64,000 bases of DNA from Spongilla lacustris (Eukaryota > Porifera > Demospongiae > Spongillida > Spongillidae). Shown piece by piece: positions 42,809-55,571 of this stretch; positions within the stretch are counted from its first letter, which is position 1, and each line of letters opens with the position of its first letter. The stretch is taken from the NCBI GenBank assembly GCA_949361645.1, contig OX442431.1:238501-302500 (forward strand), written 5' to 3'. Below the pieces are notes generated by a model. It saw only the letters and a program-made list of their open reading frames with translations. It did not search any database and was not told the origin of the DNA. Position numbers and translations under genes: made by a program.

Positions 42809-45800
42809 TCACTGAAGAGTTGGTGCGAAAAAGAGCGGAGCATAACGATGGAGAAATAGCAACTCTCGAAGAGCTCTCTCTTCACCAGCAGGACCTAGAA
42901 AGGTTTGAGTGGTTCATTTCGCACTACTGGAGTGTGATTACGGTTGGACAACCTCATATATAGAATTGAGCACTTGGACAGATGGTGCCCAAATCTCAAG
43001 ATACTCTACCTACAAAACAACCTGATACCAAAGATAGGTAAGTAGAGGTGATGGCACGTGATTGCGTTTTTTTTCTTTCAGTTTATTAAAATTTTAATAG
43101 AAAATGTATCTCGGCTGAAGGACCTCAGATATTTGAACTTGGCTCTTAATAATGTAACGAAAATTGAAAATCTGGGAGGTACATGTGTGGGAGGAGAGAC
43201 GCCTGTTTCTAATGTACAACCATACATACAGGTTGCGAGTTTCTTGAAAAGCTTGATTTGACAGTGAACTTTGTGGATGATCTTCTCAGTGTGGAATCTC
43301 TCAGAGACAACAGGAGCCTGCAAGAATTGTGAGCATCCCTTACCTCCTCCAGCCTCCATCCCTTACCTCCTTCAGCCTCCATCCCTTACCTCCTCCAGCC
43401 TCCATCCCTTACCTCCTCCAGCCTCCATCCCTTACCTCCTCCAGCCTCCATCCCTTATCCTATCATCTGCCTCCTTCCCTTCCCTCTCCACTGATCCCTC
43501 CTTCCCTTCCCTCTCCACTGATCCCTCCTTCCCTTCCCTCTCCACTGATCCTCCTTCCCTTCCCTCTCCACTGATCCTCCTTCCCTTCCCTCTCCACTGA
43601 TCCTCCTTCCCTTCCCTCTCCACTGATCCCTCCTTCCCTTCCCTCTCCAATGATCCCTCCTTCCCTTCCCTCTCCACTGATCCTCCTTCCCTTCCCTCTC
43701 CACTGATCCCTCCTTCCCTTCCCTCTCCACTGATCCCTCCTTCCCTTCCCTCTCCAATGATCCCTCCTTCCCTTCCCTCTCCACTGATCCCTCCTTCCCT
43801 TCCCTCTCCACTGATCCTCCTTCCCTTCCCTCTCCACTGATCCCTCCTTCCCTTCCCTCTCCACTGATCCTCCTTCCCTTCCCTCTCCACTGATCCTCCT
43901 TCCCTTCCCTCTCCACTGATCCCTCCTTCCCTTCCCTCTCCACTGATCCCTCCTTCCCTTCCCTCTCCACTGATCCTCCTTCCCTTCCCTCTCCACTGAT
44001 CCTCCTTCCCTTCCCTCTCCACTGATCCCTCCTTCCCTTCCCTCTCCACTGATCCCTCCTTCCCTTCCCTCTCCACTGATCCCTCCTTCCCTTCCCTCTC
44101 CAATGATCCCTCCTTCCCTTCCCTCTCCACTGATCCCTCCTTCCCTTCCCTCTCCACTGATCCCTCCTTCCCTTCCCTCTTCCCCAGCCTACTTTCACCT
44201 TCTTCTAATGTTATTGCTCAGACTATTAAATCCTCCTATAGTATACTGTAGTATACTATAGTATACTGTAGTATACTATAGTATGCAACTGGTACCGTGC
44301 GGCCTTTATCCACTCAGGTTCCTGACAGGAAACCCATGTACTGACTATGAGGGGTACAGGGAGTATGTGGTGGCAGCTCTGCCACAGCTTCTCTGGCTTG
44401 ATGGTAAAGAGGTCACCAGGAGTGAAAGGATTCTTGCAGCACAGGCAAGTCACAGCCTAACCCCGCCCACTTGTCCACCTTCACCTACATGTATGACCTG
44501 CACACATCAGTCCCTTTATCTCATCACTTTCCTCCCTCCTCCCTCCCACCCCTCCTCCTTCTCACTGCCCACCCCTCCTCCCTCTCACCACCCACCCTTC
44601 CTCCCTCTCACCACCCACCCCTCCTCCCTCTCATCTCTTCTCTGCTTCAATTTCTTGTCTGGCTAAACAGATATTTACAGACTTACGTCAAAGGATTGCT
44701 GACCAGCAGAAGGTACACATACCCCATGTACACATACCCCATGTACACATGTACACATACCCCATGTGTAGGCATATGCAGACAATAAGCAAGACAAGAT
44801 GCAGAAGATTGAAGGTCACACGGGGCTGTCCAATGAAAGGTTTGAACTTCTTTGTGTCACTATCACCCATCACCCTATCACATCACCCTATCACATCACC
44901 ACCCTCACATCACCACCCTCACATTACTGTAGCCATGACCCTGAAAGTGACAGGTGAGGCACAGGGGGCATCAACCTTCTCTACTTACCTTGGTCCTCTC
45001 CTGTCTCAGCCATTGGGACCAGCCTACTCCCTACTGCCCTGAGTCTCGCATTAAGATGCATCAGCACATTGCTGAACAACGCAAGGACAAGAAAAGCCAG
45101 CCAAGGTGGGAGTGCATTAATTAGAATACATACAGTGCACTGTTATGTATCAAAGGATAAAGATGGTGACTGTACCTTCATGACTATACCCTCATGACTA
45201 TACCCTCATGACTGTACCTTCATGACTATACCCTCATGACTATACCCTCATGACTGTACCCTTATGACTATACCCTTATGACTATACCCTCATGACTATA
45301 CCCTCATGACTATACCCTCATGACTATACCCTCATGACTATACCCTCATGACTATACCCTCATGACTATACCCTCATGACTGTACCCTTATGACTATACC
45401 CTTATGACTATACCCTTATGACTATACCCTCATGACTGTACCCTCATGACTATACCCTCATGACTTATACCCTCATGACTATACCCTCATGACTATACCC
45501 TCATGACTGTACCCTTATGACTGTACCCTCATGACTGTACCCTCATGACTTATACCCTCATGACTATACCCTCATGACTATACCCTCATGACTATACCCT
45601 CATGACTATACCCTCATGACTGTACCTTCATGACTATACCCTCATGACTATACCCTCATGACTATACCCTCATGACTGTACCTTCATGACTGTACCCTCA
45701 TGACTATACCCTCATGACTATACCCTCATGACTATACCCTCATGACTATACCCTCATGACTGTACCCTCATGACTATACCCTCATGACTATACCCTCATG

Positions 45801-47428
45801 ACTATACCCTCATGACTATACCCTCATAGCTCTGATGTTAAGAGGCCTCGCACCTTGGAGAAGGATGGCAAGATGCTGAATGTTAATGAAGGAAAGTACG
45901 TCATTCCTCTTAACACCTTTTATGTTATACCATGGTAGTAGGTGGTATGTGGTGATGGTCCCTGTAGTAGGTGGTATGTAGTGATGGTCCCTGTAGTAGG
46001 TGGTATGTGGTGATGGTCCCTGTACTGTAGAGTAGGTCCTAAGTGCTATAGATCGTTTTTTAAATGTTTTGAGAAAATCTGCATTAGCATTAGTATGTAT
46101 AGAACAATTGTAATAAATACTTTCAGTACAGAAAGTTTGTTTTTTCCAGTAGAACTACAGTTAAGGTATGAGATCATTTGGTACCTGCACACTCTCACTA
46201 CATACAGGTACGAGTTTCATTTGACAGAAGATGAAGAAAACAATCAATACATCCTGGAAGTTGGGTGTCCAAGGTAACTGACACTAGTGCTGTAAGTCCC
46301 TGACCACCCTCTCTGCCCCCCATGTTCCCCTCCACCCTCTAAGTCCCCCATGCTCCCCTCCACCCTCTAAGTCCCCCATGTTCCCCTCCACCCTCTCTGC
46401 CCCCCATGTTCCCCTCCACCCTCTCTGCCCCCATGTTCCCCTCCACCCTCTAAGTCCCCCATGTTCCCCTCCACCCTCTATGTCCCCCATGTTCCCCTCC
46501 ACCCTCTAAGTCCCCCATGTTCCCCTCCACCCTCTAAGTCCCCCATGTTCCCCTCCACCCTCTCTGTCCCCACAGGTTCATGGACTCATCTTTCATAGAG
46601 TGTGATGTCCAGCCAACATATGTTCGTGTGACAATCAGAGACAAGGTGATCACCTGTCTCTGTGAAGGTGTGATGTAATATTACCTCCCCCCCAGGTTCT
46701 CCAACTAGTACTGCACGAGGAGGTGTCACCAGGCAAGAGCTCAGCAAAGAGATCACAGACAACTGGAAAGCTGCTCGTGACCATGCCTAAGGTGCAGTGT
46801 GTAGTGACCATGCCTAAGGTAGAGTGTGTAGTGACCATGCCTAAGGTAGAGTGTGTAGTGACCATGCCTAAGGTAGAGTGTGTAGTGACCATGCCTAAGG
46901 TAGAGTGTGTAGTGACCATGCCTAAGGTAGAGTGTGTAGTGACCATGCCTAAGGTAGAGTGTGTAGTGACCATGCCCAAGGTAGAGTGTGTAGTGACCAT
47001 GCCTAAGGTAGAGTGTGTAGTGACCATGCCCAAGGTAGAGTGTGTAGTGACCATGCCCAAGGTAGAGTGTGTAGTGACCATGCCTAAGGTAGAGTGTGTA
47101 GTGACCATGCCTAAGGTAGAGTGTGTAGTGACCATGCCTTATCTCTACTGGCTATTATCAGAGCACTGAAGTTATACAAAAGGCCAAAGTTCCACAAGAG
47201 GTCAAGCGTAGTGCCCAGGCCTTACATGCCCCCAGGTCAGTTAGCAGTGTTGCTTAATGGTCTGTTATGTTGTCCTCCACCAGTACTACACCAAAGATGA
47301 ATCTACAATTCACCAATCCTGCATTGAAAGTGAACCTACAGTCCTCACAACATCCAGTATTGAGTGAAGAAAATGTATCTGAACCAAACTTTGATTATAA
47401 TGATGCAGATGTACCACCATTGATATAA
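42809..47428 (+). CDS. DNAAF11: DNAAF11 (LRRC6) dynein arm assembly factor
   Basis: The first tiny exon with the ATG lies between 42660 and 42800 and was not fixed. Exons read by hand, all in phase: 42809-42902, 42964-43037, 43101-43178, 43232-43328, 44318-44444, 44671-44712, 44772-44839, 45010-45105, 45830-45895, 46208-46273, 46576-46645, 46696-46791, 47162-47235, 47284-47428. Leucine-rich repeats ([55 protein letters not shown]) end in the LRR cap [20 protein letters not shown]. Then come [16 protein letters not shown] and a CS-like domain ([49 protein letters not shown]). The C-terminus DVPPLI matches the family ending. About 400 residues. It preassembles ciliary dynein arms in the cytoplasm, so the animal has motile cilia. 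One intron uses a GC donor. Confidence 0.94.
43329..44210. repeat. 27-bp pyrimidine minisatellite in DNAAF11 intron 5
   Basis: Begins with five copies of cctccagcctccatccctta, then more than 25 copies of ctccttcccttccctctcca plus ctgatcc. It fills nearly all of the 989-bp intron between 43328 and 44318. Confidence 0.95.
44445..44670 (+). other. GC-AG intron in DNAAF11
   Basis: The exon ends GCACAG and the intron starts GCAAGT, an otherwise perfect donor with GC in place of GT. It ends aaacag at 44670. No GT donor nearby keeps the frame with a good consensus. Confidence 0.7.
45170..45828. repeat. 14-bp minisatellite catgactataccct in a DNAAF11 intron
   Basis: About 46 copies, with tgt/tat and cctt/ccct variants, ending at the acceptor tcatag (45829). 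Confidence 0.95.
46300..46570. repeat. 27-bp minisatellite in a DNAAF11 intron
   Basis: About ten copies of ccccatgttcccctccaccc plus tctaagt or tctctgc. It runs up to the acceptor cacag at 46575. Confidence 0.93.
46776..47138 (+). repeat. 27-bp repeat of exon end plus splice donor (DNAAF11)
   Basis: The exon's last bases (gtgaccatgcctaag) and its donor (gtgcag in copy 1, gtagag later) are repeated about 13 times. The unit is 9 codons (VTMPKVECV) and stays open throughout. Any of the donors therefore keeps the reading frame. Confidence 0.85.
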
Positions 47429-47874
47429 ATATGCATAAATTTGGGATGGGGCATTATAGATATATTCATAGCATATGGTTTGGGGGTGGGGCATTGATAC
47501 TTTGTTCTCAATACATGTCATGGTGATCTTTGATGTAGTCAGAGGGAGGAGGGGAGGGAGCCTCATGAATCCCACAGACAAACAGTCTCACACACACATG
47601 CACACACACACACATTAATAAATCAACACGGCTGTTTGTTCGAGGCCCAGGTTCCCACAACCTTGCAAAGACCAGTGTGTGTTATTGTCAAAGTCTTCAT
47701 AGGATCTCCATGTTAATACTTGAGGAACTACTGCTCCTGCCTGAGTGGCCAAGGGGTACAGACTCCTTGTGACCCTGGGGTACTGATTCCTTCCTGGTTT
47801 GGCCATTCCACAACACGGCACTTACAGTGGAAGCCAGCCCAAGTGGTCCGTTCACATTGGGGGAGCTGTCCCTC

Positions 47875-50800
47875 CTACCCCCACGACGGTCCCCCCTGTG
47901 TGCTTTGCTGCATAGTGGGTGTGGCTCTTGGGGTGGAGCCTGATGTCTGCCCTTTGTGGTGCCTTCTTCCTTCCGACATCTCCAGCACAGACTGGGAGAG
48001 GTATGAAGAATTTTGCAGGTTACTGGTATCTGTCAGAGTGGACAGGTCAGTCAGAGACTTCTGCAGCCTCCTCGAGGAGGTGGTGGGGGCGGTGGCCTGG
48101 GACAAGTTGAGCTCCCTCCTCCCCGCACCTTCGCGCTCGTACAGACCACTGGGTTCAAAGTCATGACTTGTGGGTTGGGAGGAGAGATGGTTTGCTTCGT
48201 ACACATGGCTGTGGTCATCCTCCTCCTCATAGCTCGGCTGGCTGCTGCCTCCATGGGGCACATTCCTGCCCACTGGTGGGCAAGGATCTGTTCCAATAAC
48301 TGTTTGCAGTGACGATTCTGAGGCTCCATTGTCATCGATAAGTAGCTTTATGTCTTCGAGGTCAGAGGGCTGGGAGTTAAAACTATCAGTATCATGCAAG
48401 GCTATAGCTGGCTGCTGAGTGGATGCAGGCAGTTTAGGGGGAGTGGGTGGAGCCTGATCACTTGGTGGCCCAAGCACAATGTCATCAACACCACGGAAAC
48501 CAGAAGCCATACTGGTATGCTGCCATGCTGTGGCACCATGCGAGATGCCTACATGGTCGACAGAGGAACGACGTCTCTGCACTGGCAGAGGTGGGTGAAG
48601 CGTGTTAGCTTGTATGCTGTGTCGTGGGTCAGTACGACGGCTAGAAGGATGGGAGGGGCTTCTCAGCTGCTGTGTACTGATGTGATGTGACCTTTTGAGA
48701 CCATCGGAATCCGTGTGAGGTGGGGGAGGATCCCTGGAGGAATCATCACTGTACGAGTGTTGGTGAGATACAGTGGCGTGAGACTTTGAGTGGCTGTGGT
48801 GCTGGGATACAAGGGTCCTTCTGCTGCTGCCTGAGTGACCTGGGCTAGTCTGAGGAGTGGCACCTGAATGAGAAAGTTATTAACCTATGATGTTATTAAC
48901 CTATGATGTCACAATGATATTACTAACCTTGGTGGTGTCCCATGTGACTTTCAACCCTTTGCTGTAAAACAATGAACATCGATCGATACACCTGTAATTT
49001 CTCCCCCTCTCCCTCTCTCCCTTCTCCCCTCTCTCCCTCCTCCCCCTTCTCCCCTCTCCCCTCTCTCCCTTCTCCCCTCACTCTCCCTTCTCCCCATCTC
49101 TCCCTTCTCCCCCTTCTCCCCTCACCTCTCTCTCCCTTCTCCCCTCTCTCCCTCCTCCCCTTCCCCCTTTTCTCCCTTCCACCCCTCTTTACTTGTAGTT
49201 CAGCAATCTTGTGTGCTTGTGTCTTCTGCATTTGTTCCAGTCTCTGCACATACCTGACCATGGGTGCACTTTGCTTACACAGTTGTGCAGGGAGAGAGGG
49301 GAGGGGCTACTTACTGGCTTAGATCACCACACTTCTGGCAGTAAGTGGGAGCTCTCACACCAAACTTCAGAACAATGGTGTCATTCTTAAGAAATCCATC
49401 TGCCTTCTACAATTGGAGGTAAGATTTTCACCTAATGGCCAAGAAGGAAGGGTCTAGGAGGGAGGAACCCAGGGGTCCAAGGGGGGGATGCAGGACCCAG
49501 GGGGGGGGGGGCACTTGCCAGTTTGCTGAGATCATAGAACTTTCTGTACCCCCACGATTCACCATCACTGAAGTCAGACTCTGAAGGTGGTGAGGTGAAG
49601 GGAAGGTGGTGAGGTGAAGGGAAGGTGGTGAGGTGAAGGGAAGGTGGTGAGGTGAAGGGAAGGTGGTGAGGTGAAGGGAAGGTGGTGAGGTGAAGGGAAG
49701 GTGGTGAGGTGAAGGGAAGGTAGCACTATATTAGACCTGATCACGTACCATACTCTTTGTGGAAATCTTGTGTGGGTATTTTTCAGATGCATTAAAGAGC
49801 ATCATTATTGAGTATTGATAGCTGCAAGGAGAAGGGACCATTAGATTGGGAAGGGGGGGGTGGGCGTGGGGGAGGGGGAGGGGGAGGTTGGGAGGGGAGA
49901 GAGGGAGAAGCATTACTTTGCCTTTCTCTCAAATCCTGATGTAAGCTCTATGAACACAGACAGGTACTTCCCAATGTCTTCTTTATGACCATTCTGAATA
50001 TTTGGATATTAATTAATGTAAGAGCTCCATTGAAACATATACCTGCAAAATTCAAATGTACACACCCTACCACTTTATCCCATCTCATGTACATCCACAC
50101 CACCCCATCACACCACACACCACCCCTCACACCACCTCATCACACCACCTCACTTACAGGGTACACCTTCAGTCGCCATGTCATTCCATCTATATTCAAA
50201 GAATTGCTAAACATCTCCTCCCCCTTGTTCTGTTTGGCTCTGTTACACAAGGGATGTACGCATGAGTGGCTGTAGCAGCTATCACACATCACTTACTGGA
50301 ATGGATGAATGGTGAGTATTCCCATACTCGTATTTTGGAACTATCCCTACTGTATGAGCAACGAGAGGAGAGAGTGGGGGGGGGAAGGAAGGTGGGGGGG
50401 GGGGGGACTCTTTACAAGACAGTGGCATTTAAAGAATGCAAAGTGCTTGTAATGTGAGTGAATGCCTCTGTCCAATGTGTAGAGTAAGCATCTACATATC
50501 CCCACCCACCCTCATATCCCCACCCACCCTCATATCCCCACCCACCCTCATATCCCACCCACCCTCATATCCCCACCCACCCTCATATCCCCACCCACCC
50601 TCATATCCCCACCCACCCTCATATCCCCACCATCCCCACCCACCCTCATATCCCCACCCACCCTCATATCCCACCCACCCTCATATCCCCACCCACCCTC
50701 ATATCCCCACCCACCCTCATATCCCCACCCACCCTCATATCCCCACCCACCCTCATACCCACACCCACCCTCATACCTCCACCCACCCTCATATCCCCAC

Positions 50801-53462
50801 CCACCCTCATATCCCACCCACCCTCATATCCCCACCCACCCTCATATCCCACCCACCCTCATATCCCCACCCACCCTCATATCCCACCCACCCCTATAAC
50901 CTACTTCATAAGTGGCTCTACAGAAGGAATGGAGTCAAAACTTGCAATGGTAGTTCCAATCTGAAAGAGAAGGGATTGCTGAGTCCATGTTAAGTGGCCA
51001 CTCCCACAACACACCTTCTCCAGCTTTAACTCAATATCTCTCCTTAGTTCACCAGTTTGTGTGAGGATAGACGAGAAGGAACGTGACCTCATCTGTTTGC
51101 ACAAGGTAACTATAACCACACCCTCAGGTAAGGTTACGCCCACACAACATACCTTGGCACTTAGCTCCAAAGACACAGCTGCTATTTCCTTGCCCTGGGC
51201 CTCAAGCTTGTGCTTAACATCTGGAGGGAGGGGCACCATGACCACACCTACTTATGCCATGACCACACCTTCTAACATCTTCATGTTTGATTTGGTTTTT
51301 TTTTCAAATTCATGCATCATATCTGTAACAACGCGCTGACTGTCCTTCTACAGAGAGCCATGTGATTGGTGTGATGTAACCATGGGTACAGGTTGTGGTG
51401 TACTTACAGCAGATTTGGCGTAGCTTCTCCTTAGGTCCTCCATCTTCTTCTCTGTCTGCTCCACATGGCTGAGCACAATCTTCAGAAAGTCCTTTAAGTT
51501 GTTTAGCTAATGGAGGGACAGTGTATCAGCAAATCTTTCGCATTTCATGTTTTTCTCTCTCCAATACCTTTTCTTCAACAACTGTTCTCTGCTTCTTGTA
51601 ATAATCATCGGCCTTTTCCACAGCATGGCCCCGGTGCTAATGGGAGGAGGTGAGGATGTGAGGAGTGTAAGGTGAGGAGGTGAGGATGTGAGGTGTGTAA
51701 GGTGAGGAGGTGAGGATGTGAGGTGTGTAAGGTGAGGAGGTGAGGATGTGAGGTGTGTAAGGTGAGGTGAGGTGTGTAAGGTGAGGAGGTGAGGATGTGA
51801 GGTGTGTAAGGTGAGGTGAGGTGTGTAAGGTGAGGATGTGAGGTGTTAAGATGAGGATATGGTGTTGAGGTGTGTAATATGGTGTTGCATAACACTCACC
51901 TTTCCCCATAGGGCACACTCATGACAGATAAATGTATTGCATTTGGCGCAATACACCTCTATGCTCAGGCTATGTTCTGAGCACCTGGGTAAGAGGTGGG
52001 TGAGGGGTGGGTAAGAGGTGGGTAAGAGGTGGGTAAGAGGTGGGTAAGAGGTGGGTAAGAGGTGGGTGAGGGGTGGGTAAGAGGTAGGTGAGGGGTGGGT
52101 AAGAGGTGGGTGAGGGGTGGGTAAGAGGTGGGTAAGAGGTGGGTGAGGGGTGGGTAAGAGGTGGGTAAGAGGTGGGTGAGGGGTGGGTGAGGGGTGGGTA
52201 AGGCTCTTATTGTCATGTACATTTTGAACTCTAAGTCTTTTCCCGGTGACTCTAAAGGTTGTTGGTCTGTTAGCTGTTCAATGAGCTGGGTAAGGGGAGG
52301 AGAGGGAAGAGGAGGAGAGAGATGGAAGGGTGGATCCAGTTGATTGACATGTAATATAAATGTACCTAACACCTCTTACTTCATCAAAGATGGGTACTCG
52401 TATGAGTTGTTCAGCTGTTATCTCTTCTCTGTAAGAGGGGAGGAGGAGGGGGAGGAGGAGGGGGAGGAGGGGGAAAAGGGAGGCCAAATGAATGCACATA
52501 TACATCCTCATGCACTGGTACCTGCAGTGAGGGCACTCCTTCTTAGTATCGGTCCATCGCTGCAAAGAAGATTGGTACACACACACACACACACACATAC
52601 ACACACACACACGTCAAACGATGCACAACAAATGCGATTCCCTCCCTCCATCCTCCCCTACCTCCATCCTCCCTCCCTCCCTCCCCTACCTCCATCCTCC
52701 ATCCTCCCTCCCTCCCTCCCTCCCATCCTCCCTCCTCCCTCCCTCCCTCTAATCCTCATCCTACTAATGCGTACACATACCTTTACACAGGCAATACATC
52801 CAATCTGGGAGCAGTGGGGGCACATGGCTGCCTCCCTTAGCTTCTCCGTGCATATGTAGCAGTTGAAGAGCTCAGAGATGCACTATGTGAGAGACATCAT
52901 GTCATGCACCTTTAAAGGTCAATGCGTAACCTAGCAACTTGGCCACCTACATATGGGGGAAGCTAACATGGCCGCCTACATACGGGGGAAGCTAACATGG
53001 CCGCCTACATACGGGGAAAGCTAACATGGCCGCCTACATACGGGGGAAGCTAACATGGCCGCCTACATACGGGGGAAGCTAACATGGCCGCCTACATATG
53101 GGGGAAGCTAACATGGCCACCTACATATGGGGGAAGCTAACATGGCCACCTACATATGGGGGATTACTTGTTTTGAATGGCTGGAATACCAGCCTAAGCA
53201 TCCAATCATTTTCAAATGGATTACCATATAAGGAATACCAACATATAATTATATTTATGGCGAGCTAGGGTCCCCCAGGCATGGTTTCTCTTCCCCAGGC
53301 CCAAACAGTTAGGGGGCAGTGCCACTCCCATGAGGATAGGACTACCTGCATAGTTAGGTATTCACTAGGCAATGACTATAGCTTAGTACGCCACTCCCTC
53401 ACATGTCAACCATTTGTGCATCCCACACACATTCTTTACTCCTGTAGTCCCTGATATACCGT

Positions 53463-53495
<33 letters not shown>

Positions 53496-55124
53496 GACTA
53501 AGACTATGTGCCTGATGACAATCCTTGTGATTAGAGAATATTCTATTACTGAGGAGTGGTCTGGTGCACAGGAGGGCAGGTAAGAGGAGTGGTCTGGTGC
53601 ACAGGAGGGCAGGTAAGAGGAGTGGTCTGGTGCACAGGAGGGCAGGTAAGAGGAGTGGTCTGGTGCACAGGAGGGCAGGTAAGAGGAGTGGTCTGGTGCA
53701 CAGGAGGGCAGGTAAGAGGAGTGGTCTGGTGCACAGGAGGGCAGGTAAGAGGAGTGGTCTGGTGCACAGGAGGGCAGGTAAGAGGAGTGGTCTGGTGCAC
53801 AGGAGGGCAGGTAAGAGGAGTGGTCTGGTGCACAGGAGGGCAGGTAAGAGCCAAATGACAAAGAGGGGGAGGGGGGTATGTAGCACCAAAATGGTTAGCC
53901 TTCTCTTACCTTCCCTCCTCCCCTTCTCTTGCCTTCCCTCCTCCCCTTCTCTTGCCTTCGCTCCTCCCCTTCTCTTGCCTTCCATCCTCCCCTTCTCTTA
54001 CCTTCCCTCCTCCCCTTCTCTTACCTTCCCTCCTCCCCTTCTCTTACCTTCCCTCCTCCCCTTCTCTTGCCTTCCCTCCTCCCCTTCTCTTGCCTTCCCT
54101 CCTCCCCTTCTCTTGCCTTCCCTCCTCTTACCTTCCATCCTCCCCTTCTCTTACCTTCCATCCTCCCCTTCTCTTACCTTCCATCCTCCCCTTCTCTTAC
54201 CTTCCATCCTCCCCTTCTCTTACCTTCCATCCTCCCCTTCTCTTACCTTCCATCCTCCCCTTCTCTTACCTTCCATCCTCCCCTTCTCTTACCTTCCCTC
54301 CTCCCCTTCTCTTACCTTCCCTCCTCCCCTTCTCTTACCTTCCCTCCTCCCCTTCTCTTACCTTCCCTCCTTTTTACACAAAGCCACTCCCCCTCCCCCA
54401 GTGCTACACCTCTTTTATGTTACGCACACGGAATGTGCCAGCCAGTAAATGTGATGTTCACAGGTATGGAAGGTATGTATGTGTAGGAGGTAAGTAACTA
54501 CCCTAGCAGTGTTTCAGATTGAGATCCTGTCACTTCACACTACCTGATATCACCAATACTGTTGACAAGACACACACACACACATACACACACACACACA
54601 CACACATATGGTATAGAAGTTATGCACTTGTACACAAACACCCATGCTCAACTCCTGTGCGCGAACATGCCTTCACTTCTCACCACACTTGTACACAGCA
54701 CACGCAGACAACTCTACCTGCCTTATCACATTCATAGGGAGAGGTTAAGTATGTATATGGCCATCTCGAACACGTGTTGTTATGAAAGCACTTCAAGGTT
54801 ATGACCCATCACACCTCCTTACATGTATTATGTACTACCAATGCGGCTAACCGCGACTGCTAACGTGTCATCTTTCCATCCACCTAGTCAACCATAATTT
54901 ACCGCAACAGCTACAGTATATGTACGCGCAACGCACCACACTTATCTCCTCGACCACATCGGCGCGGTGAAAATTGCAGCCTTAGAAATGCTATGCCACG
55001 CCCATCGGTCTTTTTACCGACCGTGCACTTAAATGCCGCGCGCAAAACAGAAGAGAGCGGTATCGCTGGTTTTAACATGTGCGCTTACCTCATAGCTGCT
55101 GACTTGCGATCTGGAAGATGACAT
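47875..55124 (-). CDS. TRIM37: TRIM37-like RING/B-box/MATH ubiquitin ligase
   Basis: Start at 55124 (MSSSRSQVSSYE, then donor gtaagc). A 2.2-kb intron leads to the RING: CISELFNCYICTEKL with CPHCSQIGCIACV (52800-52880) and RWTDTKKECPHCR (52540). Next are EEITAEQLIRVPIFDEVR, the B-box CSEHSLSIEVYCAKCNTFIC followed by HECALWGK (51900-51985), a coiled coil (51600-50900), and MATH/TRAF parts (50200-49000), including ADGFLKNDTIVLKFGVRAPT and YCQKCGDLS. The low-complexity Ser-rich tail ends at 47875. RING, one B-box, coiled coil and MATH in this order is unique to TRIM37. The ligase works at centrosomes, peroxisomes and chromatin in vertebrates. Gene size is inflated by at least seven intronic minisatellites. 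Not all exon borders are fixed. Confidence 0.9.
49572..49718. repeat. 19-bp minisatellite (TRIM37 intron)
   Basis: About eight copies of ggtggtgaggtgaagggaa. Confidence 0.93.
50495..50895. repeat. 18-bp minisatellite (TRIM37 intron)
   Basis: About 22 copies of ccctcatatccccaccca, some one base shorter. Confidence 0.95.
51640..51860. repeat. GAGGATGTGAGGTGTGTAAG minisatellite (TRIM37 intron)
   Basis: Roughly 30-bp units with internal gtgag repeats. It lies between a coiled-coil exon and the B-box exon. Confidence 0.9.
51985..52205. repeat. 11-bp minisatellite gggtaagaggt (TRIM37 intron)
   Basis: About 20 copies, with gggtgaggggt variants. Confidence 0.93.
52950..53165. repeat. 29-bp minisatellite (TRIM37 intron)
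   Basis: About seven copies of atacgggggaagctaacatg plus gccgcctac. Confidence 0.93.
53463..53495 (+). repeat. Poly-G tract, about 32 nt
   Basis: An uninterrupted G-run in the large TRIM37 intron. Length may be imprecise. Confidence 0.85.
53548..53852. repeat. 33-bp minisatellite (TRIM37 intron)
   Basis: Nine near-perfect copies of aggagtggtctggtgcacag plus gagggcaggtaag. Confidence 0.96.
53905..54372. repeat. 23-bp pyrimidine minisatellite (TRIM37 intron)
   Basis: About 20 copies of cttccctcctccccttctct followed by tac or tgc. Confidence 0.95.
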
Positions 55125-55377
55125 TGGTCTTGTCTTGGCTACCCTACAGGAGTGTGTACAAATCGGGCCTCAACGCTACCTGGGCCACTTCCAGCGGCAA
55201 ATGCACTATTGCAACAGCGAGAGCAGAATTTAATACCTACCAAAGCGGGACGCGTGATGTTCGCATTTCACAGACGCCCGTTGAATGTGTTTTGAATCCA
55301 GCGCGTGGGTAGCGCACATACCCGAAACAGGAAACCAAGCCCCTCCCATTAAATGAATGCTGCAATTGGTGATATGA

Positions 55378-55527
55378 TTACCCGATGGAGTCGTACGGAT
55401 AGACAAGGTCTAAATTGTAAAACGACGCGCTCGGTTCGTTGTAGGTAGAGGAGCAAATGGATGGAAGCAGGCTGGTATAGTGGTGTGGGTCCACAGAGAA
55501 ATCCAAGACACGTAACAGACCCTTCTG

Positions 55528-55571
<44 letters not shown>

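Noticed and set aside
53548..53852. Second set of repeated splice sites (gcag followed by gtaag)
   Set aside because: The motif is on the strand opposite to TRIM37 and nothing lies between AG and GT, so it makes no exon.
53564..54448. 294-codon ORF on the plus strand
   Set aside because: Runs through two minisatellites in a TRIM37 intron.
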